A stretch of DNA of 64,000 nt from an uncultured Desulfobacter sp. (GTDB taxonomy: Bacteria; Desulfobacterota; Desulfobacteria; Desulfobacterales; Desulfobacteraceae), in the NCBI RefSeq assembly GCF_963666675.1, contig NZ_OY762929.1, positions 6,280,501 through 6,344,500 on the forward strand, read 5' to 3'. The notes beneath the pieces are model-generated. The model was not told the origin of the DNA, made no database searches, and saw only the letters and a program-made list of their open reading frames with translations. The translations under genes and the position numbers were made by a program. Below are positions 19,079 to 27,130 of this stretch, piece after piece. Each line of letters opens with the position of its first letter. Positions within the stretch are counted from its first letter, which is position 1.

Positions 19079-19557
19079 GCGCCTGGATTCTACCTGTGGT
19101 TCTCCAGATTTTGGGGGTTTTTACCGTTGTTGCCGAGATATTTCTGCCGTCTTTGGGGCTTTTAACCATAACGGCCCTTGGGTTTATCGGCTATTCCCTG
19201 TTCCTTGTGTTCACAACCTTCCCCATTACAGTGTTTTACGCGGTTCTGGGGGCGGATTTGATTCTGTTGCCAGTGGCCTTTGTTTTAGGGTTCAAAGCGC
19301 TGGAGGTTTCTCCTTTGTCCCTTAAAAAGAAATTATCCGCATCCCAGGGTGTGGTGTCCCAGTCTCCGGATCTTAAAAATTACCTGGATTGCACCGGACA
19401 CAGTATCACAACCCTTCGCCCGTCCGGCACCGCTTTGATTGACGGCATCCGTCTGGATGTGGTCACGGACGGCGAGTTTATTGAGGCCGATGTGCCTTTA
19501 AAGGTTTGCAAGGTTACTGGCAACCAGGTGATTGTCTGCCGCCGGGAAGATATTTAA
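19075..19557 (+). CDS. Short NfeD-like membrane protein with C-terminal OB domain
   Basis: A 160-residue protein with two or three membrane helices (about 5-75) and a small OB-fold domain (about 90-158) ending in VIVCRREDI. The ITTLRPSGTALIDG segment repeats the motif at the end of the preceding long NfeD. It lacks the protease domain. Its ATG overlaps the upstream stop (ATGA), so translation is coupled. It probably works with the FloA scaffold coded downstream. Confidence 0.83.
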   Translation: MSAWILPVVLQILGVFTVVAEIFLPSLGLLTITALGFIGYSLFLVFTTFPITVFYAVLGADLILLPVAFVLGFKALEVSPLSLKKKLSASQGVVSQSPDLKNYLDCTGHSITTLRPSGTALIDGIRLDVVTDGEFIEADVPLKVCKVTGNQVIVCRREDI

Positions 19558-19599
19558 ATCAATTGTCCATAACGCTTTAAATAGTATCAAAATACTAAA

Positions 19600-19690
19600 T
19601 AACGGTCATGGGTGACTCCGGCCTGTCAATATCCAGGCCCAGCCCAGAATAAAGGTTGAAAGATCTGAGCGATTTACACAGACTTTCTTA
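19600..19690 (+). repeat. 95-nt structured intergenic repeat, copy A
   Basis: First of three head-to-tail copies between the short nfeD and floA. It is diverged (TAACGGTCATGGGTGACTCC) but has a strong inner stem GGCCTG/CAGGCC where other copies carry CCTG/CAGG or GCC/GGC. The terminal hairpin is imperfect (GAAAGATCTG...CAGACTTTC). Confidence 0.75.
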
Positions 19691-19786
19691 TAACGGCCAT
19701 GGGCCGAGCCAGGTCTATCATGACCCAGGCTTCGACCCACAACGAAGAATGAAAGAACTCAATAAATTATCGAGCTCTTTCATATA
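19691..19786 (+). repeat. 95-nt structured intergenic repeat, copy B
   Basis: Best-preserved copy together with R1. It runs from TAACGGCCATGGGCCGAGCC, through the inner stem and the CTTCG...CGAAG mini-hairpin, to GAAAGAACTC...GAGCTCTTTC and CATATA. Nearly identical to R1 on the other strand 19 kb away. Confidence 0.85.
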
Positions 19787-19880
19787 AACAGCCATGGGCT
19801 GACTTGACATATCAGCACTGAGGTACAGCCCACAACGAAGGTTGAAAGAACTCAGCAACTTACTGAGCTCTTTCATATAA
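19787..19880 (+). repeat. 95-nt structured intergenic repeat, copy C
   Basis: Third tandem copy, ending about 20 nt before the floA ribosome binding site. Stem partners have changed together: the outer stem is GGGCTG/CAGCCC and the terminal hairpin is CTCAG/CTGAG, versus GGGCCG/CGACCC and CTCAAT in copy B. Confidence 0.82.
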
Positions 19881-19910
19881 AAAAAATAATTTTTAAAAAA
19901 GGTGATTAAC

Positions 19911-20900
19911 ATGCAAATTATGTCCATTCTTTTAATCGTTGCCGTCATCCTCGGCCTGGTGATTGTTTACTTTGCCTTCTCTTATATCGGTTTATGGATT
20001 CAGGCTTTGGTGTCAGGTGCCAGGGTGGGACTGTTCAACATTATTTTCATGCGTTTCAGGAAAGTGCCGCCCAAGCTGATGGTGGAATCCAAAATTATGG
20101 CTGTGAAGGCCGGGATTGATATCGCCACGGACAGTCTTGAATCCCATTACCTGGCCGGCGGGAATGTCTCCAGGGTGATTCAGGCCCTGATTGCCGCAGA
20201 CAAAGCCAATATTGATCTGATATTTAACCGGGCCGCGGCCATTGATCTTGCCGGCCGGGATGTGCTGGAGGCGGTACAGATGTCGGTAAACCCCAAAGTT
20301 ATTGAAACCCCCATTGTGGCGGCCATGGCCAAGGACGGTATCCAGCTTAAAGCCATTTCCAGGGTTACGGTGCGGGCCAATATCGACCGCCTGGTGGGCG
20401 GTGCCGGGGAAGAGACGATTCTGGCGCGTGTGGGCGAGGGCATTGTTACAACGATTGGCTCCGCCGTTACCCATAAGCAGGTTTTGGAAAATCCAGATAC
20501 CATCTCCAAAACTGTTTTAAGCAAGGGGCTGGATGCCGGCACGGCCTACGAAATTCTTTCCATTGATATCGCGGATGTGGATGTGGGCAAAAACATCGGT
20601 GCTGAACTGGAAACCGACCGGGCCGAGGCCGATAAGAAGATTGCCCAGGCCAAAGCAGAGGAAAAACGGGCCATGGCTTTTGCCCAGGAACAGGAGATGA
20701 AGGCCCGGGTCCAGGAAATGCGGGCCAAGGTGGTAGAGGCCGAAGCCCAAGTGCCCCTGGCCATGGCCGAGGCGTTTAGAAGCGGTAACCTTGGCATTAT
20801 GGACTATTATAAAATGCAGAATATCAGCGCAGACACACGGATGCGGGACACCATTGCATCCCCGGATCAGTCTGGTCCGACTGATGATTCTTTGACATAA
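19911..20900 (+). CDS. floA: Flotillin-like protein FloA
   Basis: A 329-residue membrane-associated SPFH/PHB-family protein (UPF0365). An N-terminal hydrophobic helix (about 4-28) and a second short one insert into the inner membrane; the SPFH core follows, then a long Ala/Glu-rich coiled coil (about 225-290; ADKKIAQAKAEEKRAMAFAQ). FloA organises ordered membrane microdomains. The ATG at 19911 has AAAAAAGGTG upstream and is preferred over the GTG at 19902. It follows two NfeD genes, the standard partner arrangement, separated by three repeat copies. Confidence 0.93.
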   Translation: MQIMSILLIVAVILGLVIVYFAFSYIGLWIQALVSGARVGLFNIIFMRFRKVPPKLMVESKIMAVKAGIDIATDSLESHYLAGGNVSRVIQALIAADKANIDLIFNRAAAIDLAGRDVLEAVQMSVNPKVIETPIVAAMAKDGIQLKAISRVTVRANIDRLVGGAGEETILARVGEGIVTTIGSAVTHKQVLENPDTISKTVLSKGLDAGTAYEILSIDIADVDVGKNIGAELETDRAEADKKIAQAKAEEKRAMAFAQEQEMKARVQEMRAKVVEAEAQVPLAMAEAFRSGNLGIMDYYKMQNISADTRMRDTIASPDQSGPTDDSLT

Positions 20901-20957
20901 CAGCCACGGGCTGAGCAGGGGTTTCACCGTTCGGCCCGACACAGACTTTCATACAAA
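20898..20957 (+). repeat. Truncated 95-nt repeat, copy D
   Basis: Starts with the TAA stop codon of floA itself (TAACAGCCACGGGCTGAG) and ends CAGACTTTCATACAAAA before the next gene. The middle third is missing and the terminal hairpin arm is reduced to one side. Confidence 0.6.
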
Positions 20958-20985
20958 AATATCGAAACCAAGATCAGGAAATATT

Positions 20986-21594
20986 ATGGATTTTAGTGAT
21001 TTTATTACGTTGATCTTATTTTTTGTTTTTATCTTTGCGCCTTTGTTGAAAAGATTCAAAAAAAAGACGGTAAGCACATCAAATACATCAAAGCAGAGCG
21101 GATTCTCCGTTCTGGGCAAACTCAATGATGTGCTTAAAGAGGCCGCCCGGGAAATGCAGGCCCAGGCTGAGCAGGCCCGGAAAAAAGAGGCCTCCGGCCG
21201 GGCACAATCCTCCCGGGAGTTCAATGAGAGCACCTTTGACCGGACCGAAGACGACACTTTAAGCCAAACATTCTGGGATGAAATTGATGACAGGGATGAT
21301 GAGGCTTTTTATGCCGAGAACTTAGAGGGCCAAATCCAAGAGCCCATTGCGCCTGCTGCTGAACAACCGCACTTTGTTTCCAGGCAAAAAGCATCACCCA
21401 GAGAAGGTGTTGGAAGACAGAAAACAAGGGCGGCAAAATCTTATGGGCCGGGTGCCGTACAGGCAAGTTGCCCCCGGCGCGGTCCACGACGACTGCCGGT
21501 CGGCCCCCGGGGACTTCAAAAGGCTGTTGTCTGGTCGGAAATCCTCGGAAAACCGGTTGGGTTAAAGGATTCTGATCCGTCCCCACGGTATTGA
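20986..21594 (+). CDS. Hypothetical membrane-anchored protein of the FloA operon
   Basis: A 202-residue protein that I cannot name. It has one N-terminal membrane helix (about 5-22, FITLILFFVFIFAPLL), a basic stretch, an Ala/Glu/Gln-rich helix (about 45-75) and a long polar linker. The end LQKAVVWSEILGKPVGLKD resembles the conserved tail of small anchored proteins common in Deltaproteobacteria. Residues about 140-180 are Arg/Pro/Gly-rich and look unlike the rest, so a pair of compensating frameshifts is possible. It lies 85 nt after floA, separated by repeat copy D, and may be a FloA partner. Confidence 0.65.
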   Translation: MDFSDFITLILFFVFIFAPLLKRFKKKTVSTSNTSKQSGFSVLGKLNDVLKEAAREMQAQAEQARKKEASGRAQSSREFNESTFDRTEDDTLSQTFWDEIDDRDDEAFYAENLEGQIQEPIAPAAEQPHFVSRQKASPREGVGRQKTRAAKSYGPGAVQASCPRRGPRRLPVGPRGLQKAVVWSEILGKPVGLKDSDPSPRY

Positions 21595-21717
21595 CATGAC
21601 CAATGATAATACCCCCGGTCGGCCGGTGCGTTTTTCCACATTTTAAAAATCTGGTATTCATATCTGGTTGGTGATATAGAAAAAAGCAAACGATATCACA
21701 GTCAATATGGATGGCAT

Positions 21718-22386
21718 ATGTCGGAACAAAAGAAAATTTTGCTGGTGGAAGATCACCCCATTTTCAGGCTGGGCCTGGCGGAGTTGATTAATCAGGAAAG
21801 TGATTTGGCCGCATATGGCAGTGCCAGGGATGTTGAACCGGCCATTGAAGAGATCAATCATGTAAAGCCGGACCTGATCATTGCGGATCTCTCTTTAAGG
21901 CAGTCCGATGGCCTTGAGCTGGTCAAATATGTGAAACAGCACCACAGCAGTATCCCTGTGCTGGTACTTTCCATGCATGATGAATACCTTTACGCCCCCA
22001 GGGCTTTGTCTGCCGGCGCCCATGGCTACATCATGAAACAAGAGGCCGTGGAATCCGTTGTCGAAGCCATCCATCTTCTGCTTGCCGGAAAAATTTATCT
22101 CAATGAAAAGGTCAAAGAACATATTCTTCTCTCCATGGCCAATCCGCCCGAGGCCCAGGAGAAAAGTCCCTTTGACCGTCTGACCGACCGGGAACTCCAG
22201 GTGTTCAAGTTGATCGGCCGGGGGTTTTCAAGCAGGGAGATTGCCGAGCGACTGTTTTTAAGTATCAAAACCATTGGCACCTACCGGGAGCGTATCAAGA
22301 AAAAGCTGAATATTAAACATGCAAGCGAGCTCGTCCGCTGTGCCGTGCATTTTGAAAAAACAGGCCAGATTGGGATTGTGGAGTAA
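21718..22386 (+). CDS. NarL/FixJ-type response regulator
   Basis: A 222-residue cytoplasmic regulator. The receiver domain (about 1-125) shows the acidic pair in LLVEDHPIF and the phospho-accepting Asp in LIIADLSLR; the LuxR-type helix-turn-helix (about 155-215) has LTDRELQVFKLIGRGFSSRE and SIKTIGTYRERIKKKL. No kinase is adjacent, so it is an orphan; the nearest hybrid kinases are several kb away. It ends 9 nt from the convergent helicase gene. Confidence 0.92.
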   Translation: MSEQKKILLVEDHPIFRLGLAELINQESDLAAYGSARDVEPAIEEINHVKPDLIIADLSLRQSDGLELVKYVKQHHSSIPVLVLSMHDEYLYAPRALSAGAHGYIMKQEAVESVVEAIHLLLAGKIYLNEKVKEHILLSMANPPEAQEKSPFDRLTDRELQVFKLIGRGFSSREIAERLFLSIKTIGTYRERIKKKLNIKHASELVRCAVHFEKTGQIGIVE

Positions 22387-22395
22387 TCGTCCACC

Positions 22396-23631
22396 CTACT
22401 TCTTTTTACGACGCTTTTTTTTCTTTTCCCACTCTTCGTTTGCCATAATCATCTCCCGGATGTCCTTTGATGTTTCGGTGACCTCAACCGTAAAGGCATA
22501 TTCGTCTTTGGACACCTTGATCGTTTCGATGGGTTTTCCTAAAAAATCTTGAATCTGTGTCAGCAGGTCCTTTTCCTGGCTGCTGCAAAAGGATACGGCT
22601 TTTCCCTTGGCCCGGCCGCGGCCTGTTCTGCCCACCCTGTGAACATACATCTCTTTTTGTTCGGGAAGGTCATAGTTGATGACATAGTCAACATTGGGGA
22701 TATCAATGCCCCGGGCGGAGACATCCGTGGCAACCAGTATTTTGTCATCCCCCTGTTTAAAGCGGTCCAAAACCACCAGTCGTTCGTCCTGGTCCTTTTG
22801 ACCATAAATGGTCAACGCATTTATTTCCGATCTTTCCAGGGCTTTGGCCACCCGTTCGGCCCGGACGGTGGTCCTGACAAAGACCAGAATTTTGCTGTCC
22901 GGGTTGTCCCGGATAAATTTGCGCAGAAAAAAGCGTTTATCGTCCATCTCCACAAAAATAACATAGTGGGCTACATTTTTTGAGACCGGATCTTCCGGGG
23001 AAATCTGGATGCGCACGGCAGAGGATTTGACCTGGGAGTAGGCCAGTTTCTTAATGTTTTTGTTGATTGTCGCAGAGAAAAACAGGGTCTGGTGCCGCTG
23101 CTTCAACAGCCGCTTGATGCACTGGATATCCTCCAAAAAACCTTTGTCCAGCATTTGATCGGCTTCATCAAGGATTAAAATTTTAACCTGTCGGATATCA
23201 ATGGCTTTCTGGCTGATCAGGTCAAACATGCGGCCCGGCGTTGCGATCAGGATATCAACCCCTTTGACCAGGGTCTGAATCTGTTTGTCCTGCTCCACCC
23301 CGCCGAAAACGGCAAAGGGTTTCACCTTTGTTTTGCGGCACAAGTCCATAAAGACATCCTGTATCTGAACCGCCAGCTCCCGGGTGGGCACCATAACGAT
23401 ACTTTGAATGCCTGAATTCCTTTTGGTTTTTTTCAAGTTCAGGACGGTATCTATCACAGGCACGGCAAATGCCACGGTTTTTCCGGTGCCTGTCTGGGCA
23501 ATGGCCAGAACGTCTTCTCCCTTTAAAATGGAAGGAATCGCTTTGTACTGAATATCCGTGGGCCTGATGAGCCCCTGGGCTGTCAGGTTGTTTTTCAGGG
23601 TGCTGTTGATTGCATAGGTGTCAAATTTCAT
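22396..23631 (-). CDS. DEAD-box ATP-dependent RNA helicase (RhlE/CsdA type)
   Basis: A 411-residue RNA helicase with every core motif in order: Q motif (PTDIQYKAIPSIL), Walker A AQTGTGKT, PTRELA, GG, TPGR, DEAD, SAT, ATDVSARGID and HRVGRTGRG. A short tail is almost pure Lys/Arg, a simple RNA-binding extension. It unwinds short RNA duplexes in ribosome assembly, RNA decay or cold adaptation. It is transcribed alone. The exact subfamily is uncertain. Confidence 0.93.
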   Translation of the reverse strand: MKFDTYAINSTLKNNLTAQGLIRPTDIQYKAIPSILKGEDVLAIAQTGTGKTVAFAVPVIDTVLNLKKTKRNSGIQSIVMVPTRELAVQIQDVFMDLCRKTKVKPFAVFGGVEQDKQIQTLVKGVDILIATPGRMFDLISQKAIDIRQVKILILDEADQMLDKGFLEDIQCIKRLLKQRHQTLFFSATINKNIKKLAYSQVKSSAVRIQISPEDPVSKNVAHYVIFVEMDDKRFFLRKFIRDNPDSKILVFVRTTVRAERVAKALERSEINALTIYGQKDQDERLVVLDRFKQGDDKILVATDVSARGIDIPNVDYVINYDLPEQKEMYVHRVGRTGRGRAKGKAVSFCSSQEKDLLTQIQDFLGKPIETIKVSKDEYAFTVEVTETSKDIREMIMANEEWEKKKKRRKKK

Positions 23632-23837
23632 GTGGTTTTGCCTGTCTTGGAAAAGTTAATTAAATAGTATTAAGACGTTTCGTTTTTTTCAGCCCGCCAA
23701 AAGGGCGATAATTTAAGGTATTCAGATCGTAACGTCAATGCTCGAAAGGAAAAAAGTGTTTTTATTCTGGCCTTCACTTGGAGTTGAAGCTATAAGATAC
23801 CCGTTTAAGCCTAAAAAGAAAAGGGGCCGTATAAAAA

Positions 23838-24311
23838 ATGAACAATATTATAGAGTTCAAGAAGCCAAAGAAAATATGGACACTGCGCATCAAGCTTTCC
23901 GGGGCGGACCCGGAATGGGCCCGGGTGATAGAGATTGACTGGCGGGCATCGTTTCTGGACCTTCACGAGGCCATCCAATCGGCCGTAGATTTTGACGCTG
24001 ACCATTTGTTTGAATTTTATCTAGGCCGGAACCCGGGGCATATCGCCCAGGTGGTGGGCGGCACCCCGGACTGGGAAAATTATCATCCGGCCAATACATA
24101 CCAGCGTATTCCCATATCAAGTGCCTGGCCCATGCCCCCGGGACTGAAGCTGTTCTATCTGTTTGATTTCGGCGACCAATGGGTGTTTCAGATCAATAAA
24201 ACCCGGCACAAAGACAAACAGGCTCAACCCGGTGTTGTTTATCCCCGGGTCATTGAGGCCAGGGGGGAAAATCCAGAACAGTACCCGGGGTATGAGGCGT
24301 GGGAAGACTAG
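23838..24311 (+). CDS. Plasmid pRiA4b ORF-3-like protein
   Basis: A 157-residue protein of the PRiA4_ORF3 family. Family features visible are WTLRIKLSGADPEWARVIEI, the HEAIQSAVDFDADHLFEF segment and LKLFYLFDFGDQWVFQI. Its biochemical role is not known; members occur on chromosomes, plasmids and mobile elements. It overlaps the stop codon of convergent cobT by 4 nt. The ATG at 23838 fits the family start; the longer upstream frame at 23738 lacks support. Confidence 0.8.
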   Translation: MNNIIEFKKPKKIWTLRIKLSGADPEWARVIEIDWRASFLDLHEAIQSAVDFDADHLFEFYLGRNPGHIAQVVGGTPDWENYHPANTYQRIPISSAWPMPPGLKLFYLFDFGDQWVFQINKTRHKDKQAQPGVVYPRVIEARGENPEQYPGYEAWED

Positions 24312-25369
24312 TTGTTTTTGGTGACACCGACCTCTTCGAATGTTTTAATATCCGCGAGAATGCGCGTGGCAAGGTCTAAAAGTTCCATGCACACCGCAGC
24401 GCCGGTTCCCTCTCCAAGACGGAATTTCAAGTCGATCAAAGGTTCAAGCCCCATGCGCTCATGCATAAATTTATGACCGATTTCCACGGATTTGTGGGAG
24501 GCGAACAAATAATTTTTTGCTGCAGGCGCCAGTTCACAGGCAATCAGGGCGCCCGCCGTGGAGATCAGGCCGTCGCAGACCACGGGAATCCCCTGGGCGG
24601 CAGCACCGATTACCAGCCCTGCAAGTCCGCCGATTTCAAGTCCTCCTACCTTGGCCAGCACATCAAGGGGATCCTTGGGATCGGGCTTGTTAACGTCCAG
24701 TCCCTTTTGAATTGCAGCCACCTTTTGGGCAAGGCCTTTATCATCAACCCCTGAGCCCCGGCCGGTCAGGCTCTCCACGGACAATCCTGAAAATGCCGCA
24801 ATGATGGCAGTGGACGGGGTGGTATTGCCAATCCCCATATCCCCGGTGCCCAGCAGGTCCACCGGGGCGTCGGCATGCAGTTCATTGACGATTTCAATGC
24901 CGGCTTCAATGGATTTGACCGCCTCTTCCCGGGTCATGGCAGGCCCCTTGGCAAAATTGTCGGTGCCGTACCTTACTTTTTTATGAAATATGGGAAGGTC
25001 CGGGTCAAAATCGTAATTCACACCGATATCCGCCGCCTTCACCCGGGCCCCGGCATGTTTACCCATGACGTTGACGGATGCACCGCCCCCGACGAAATTG
25101 AAGACCATCTGGGGGGTGACTTCGGCGGGGAAGGCACTGACCCCTTCTTCCACCACACCGTGGTCACCGGCGCAGGTGATGATGTATTTATTGGTTAAAC
25201 GGACATCAATGGTGCCTTTGATGGCGGCCAGGCGGGCACCGACCTCTTCCAGGAGCCCTAAACTTCCCGGGGGTTTTGCCTGGTCCAGAAGGCGCTGTCT
25301 GGCCTTGGCAAGGGCCTTTTGATCAAGTTCAGGTTTGATGGACGAAATGGTTTGTTCAAGCAGGGACAT
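24308..25369 (-). CDS. cobT: Nicotinate-nucleotide:dimethylbenzimidazole phosphoribosyltransferase
   Basis: A 353-residue cytoplasmic enzyme that makes alpha-ribazole phosphate, the lower ligand of cobalamin. Motifs include CAGDHGVVEEGVSAFP, GGGASVNVMGKHAGA, DLLGTGDMGIGNTTPSTAI, GRGSGVDD and the catalytic Glu near FRLGEGTGAA. ATG at 25369 has an AGAGGT site; a longer frame reaching 25438 is inside the riboswitch leader and is not the start. No other cobalamin gene is adjacent, so it is a stand-alone, riboswitch-controlled unit. Confidence 0.95.
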   Translation of the reverse strand: MSLLEQTISSIKPELDQKALAKARQRLLDQAKPPGSLGLLEEVGARLAAIKGTIDVRLTNKYIITCAGDHGVVEEGVSAFPAEVTPQMVFNFVGGGASVNVMGKHAGARVKAADIGVNYDFDPDLPIFHKKVRYGTDNFAKGPAMTREEAVKSIEAGIEIVNELHADAPVDLLGTGDMGIGNTTPSTAIIAAFSGLSVESLTGRGSGVDDKGLAQKVAAIQKGLDVNKPDPKDPLDVLAKVGGLEIGGLAGLVIGAAAQGIPVVCDGLISTAGALIACELAPAAKNYLFASHKSVEIGHKFMHERMGLEPLIDLKFRLGEGTGAAVCMELLDLATRILADIKTFEEVGVTKNN

Positions 25370-25417
25370 TATTTTACCTCTCTGATTTGTCCTGCAGCCG
25401 TTCACAATAGTCAGGCA

Positions 25418-25437
25418 TGCAGGAATCGATTCCTGCA
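25418..25437 (-). promoter_or_regulatory. Perfect 20-bp palindrome in the cobT leader
   Basis: TGCAGGAATCGATTCCTGCA is fully self-complementary and lies between the riboswitch and the cobT ribosome binding site. It may be part of the expression platform, for example an anti-sequestering or pausing hairpin. There is no T-run after it, so it is not a plain terminator. Confidence 0.45.
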
Positions 25438-25477
25438 AAACCCTTTACCATCGTGTCCTGCATGACAAAAATCTTAA

Positions 25478-25640
25478 AGCACGTCTTCTGACTTTGGGGG
25501 TTGGATTCTTTCCCCCGGGCCTTCCCGGAACCGTTTTCCAGTGGCACGACAGGGGGATACACCCCATTACAGCGGTGGGACCGTCACGGATTTTCACCGT
25601 GTTCCGTTTGCCAAAGATTTGACAACATCTTGTTAATGCC
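25478..25640 (-). ncRNA. Cobalamin riboswitch upstream of cobT
   Basis: Read on the minus strand, the leader shows the class hallmarks in order: AACACGGTGAAAATCCGTGA, GACGGTCCCACCGCTGTAAT, the B12 box region GCCACTGG, a GGGAAGGC-containing arm, and the closing GTCAGAAGACGTGC. Binding of adenosylcobalamin normally shuts off the downstream gene, here cobT, about 110 nt away. Outer boundaries are approximate. Confidence 0.92.
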
Positions 25641-25796
25641 TACCCTAAACTTGTTTGATAGCAAGGTCAATCATTTTTAGTGTGCGTTCCCGGCAACTTT
25701 TTAATGATAGAACTGCCGGGGTATGCTATCATTTTAACTAAGTGCTGTCTTTAAGATTAAGACGCATAAAGATAATCAAAAAAGGTTCAACACATT

Positions 25797-26102
25797 ATGG
25801 AATTAAGACCTCTGGGCATCGCAAAAGAAATTATTGAAGAAACCGGGCTTGAACTGACCTATAACTATGATGATCTGGTGTTTGTTCAGCATAACCCCTT
25901 TATGATCCAGTTTGATGATGACAACGCTAAAAATTTAAAGCTGTATTTCAATGTCGATTGTGAAGACGAGACCGCCGTAAAACTGGAAGCACAATTAAAG
26001 TCTTCCGCATTGCAGAGGGAATTCACCATGACCCCAAGCGGAAAGTTCGAGATGACACAAAAAGAAGACACCGAAGAGATCGATATTAAGTTTATCGAAT
26101 AG
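25797..26102 (+). CDS. Hypothetical acidic protein
   Basis: A 101-residue acidic protein (many Asp/Glu, calculated charge clearly negative by eye) with no membrane segment or Cys. It begins MELRPLGIAKEIIEETGLEL and ends DIDIKFIE-like. The pattern looks alpha+beta and the frame has good codon use, with an ATG preceded by AAAAAGG. A strong terminator follows, so it is a single-gene transcript. I do not recognise the family. Confidence 0.65.
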   Translation: MELRPLGIAKEIIEETGLELTYNYDDLVFVQHNPFMIQFDDDNAKNLKLYFNVDCEDETAVKLEAQLKSSALQREFTMTPSGKFEMTQKEDTEEIDIKFIE

Positions 26103-26120
26103 CCGAAATATATCAATGTG

Positions 26121-26145
26121 TTCAGGCCGCATTGTGCGGCCTGAA
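26121..26145. terminator. Bidirectional hairpin between convergent genes
   Basis: TTCAGGCCGCATTGTGCGGCCTGAA forms an 11-bp stem with a 3-nt loop. It lies 19 nt after the hypothetical gene's stop and could serve the convergent YczE-like gene as well. Confidence 0.75.
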
Positions 26146-26207
26146 ATACCTTTTCCGGCAAGCTACAGTTGAAAAAAACGGGTACAAGTGCAGCAAAAAG
26201 AGCGGTG

Positions 26208-26894
26208 TTATTTAAAAAAGTGGTGCTGTTTTTTCTTTCGGGCTTGAAGCCACCGCTCGAACAGGAAAAATCGGGTATGCAGGAATCTGACGATATAGCC
26301 GACGAGCACAGCAGCCACCACCGTGCCCTCCCTGATGCCTGCCAGTTCGTCCAGGAAAAAAAGGGAGCTTGCAATGCCCAGAACAACCAGGGATGAGTCC
26401 GTGCCGATTTTGGTTTTTCCGAAATCCACCCCAAAGGTCTGGGTCAGTGCCATGGCCAGTCCTTCTCCGGGCAGATAGGTGAGTGCGGCCTTGATTTCAA
26501 AAAATACGCCAATGCCGAGCACCACACAGCTTAAAAGGCATAACGCCGCTTGTTCAGCATAGGTGCCCGGGACCATCCCGCCGGAGTATTTCATGATCAG
26601 ATCAATGAAATATCCAAAAAGGAATACCACCGGGAATTGAACCAGCTGGAACAGCCTGTATCTTTTGCGCAGTAACAGCATCTGAAGAAAAATGAGCAGG
26701 ACATTAAGAATAATGGTGGTCTGCCCCAGGGTGAGTGGAAACGTTAGGCTGTAGACATAGGGGACGCAGGAAATGGGCGAAACGCCAAGATCTGCTTTTA
26801 CGGATAACACAACGCCTATGGCCATGATAAACAGGCCGAAAATGAATACGATACTCTGAGTTAATATGTTTTGCTTCATATGCCGATACCCCAA
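26208..26894 (-). CDS. YczE/YitT-like integral membrane protein
   Basis: Up to 228 residues with five or six membrane helices. The first (IVFIFGLFIMAIGVVLSVKA) is followed by DLGVSPISCVPYVYSL and later LPGEGLAMALTQTFGVDFGK, which match the YczE family of unknown function. A Met at residue 6 (MKQNILTQ) is the likelier start. The C-terminus is basic and His-rich (ARKKKQHHFFK). It is probably an inner-membrane transporter-like or sensory protein; no partner is adjacent. Confidence 0.78.
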   Translation of the reverse strand: MGYRHMKQNILTQSIVFIFGLFIMAIGVVLSVKADLGVSPISCVPYVYSLTFPLTLGQTTIILNVLLIFLQMLLLRKRYRLFQLVQFPVVFLFGYFIDLIMKYSGGMVPGTYAEQAALCLLSCVVLGIGVFFEIKAALTYLPGEGLAMALTQTFGVDFGKTKIGTDSSLVVLGIASSLFFLDELAGIREGTVVAAVLVGYIVRFLHTRFFLFERWLQARKKKQHHFFK

Positions 26895-27130
26895 CTCCTT
26901 TGCTCTGTCGGCAAAACATTAATTCATCAGGCAATCCAATGGGTTAATTGGGCAACAAGCTGTACTTTGAAGATTAGATATATGACTGCCGGCAGGGTAA
27001 AAGGCGAATTTTGATTTAAATAAATGTTCCTGTTGTTTAAGCCGGACAGATTATCCGTCCGCCTTTTATTGTTAAAATCAGAGCAAAATACCACTTGGTA
27101 TTATAAATTACAAATTAAAAAGGTCGAATC

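Noticed and set aside
19600..19880. Tandem repeats as a CRISPR array
   Set aside because: Units are about 95 nt, directly adjacent, without unique spacers, and no cas genes lie nearby.
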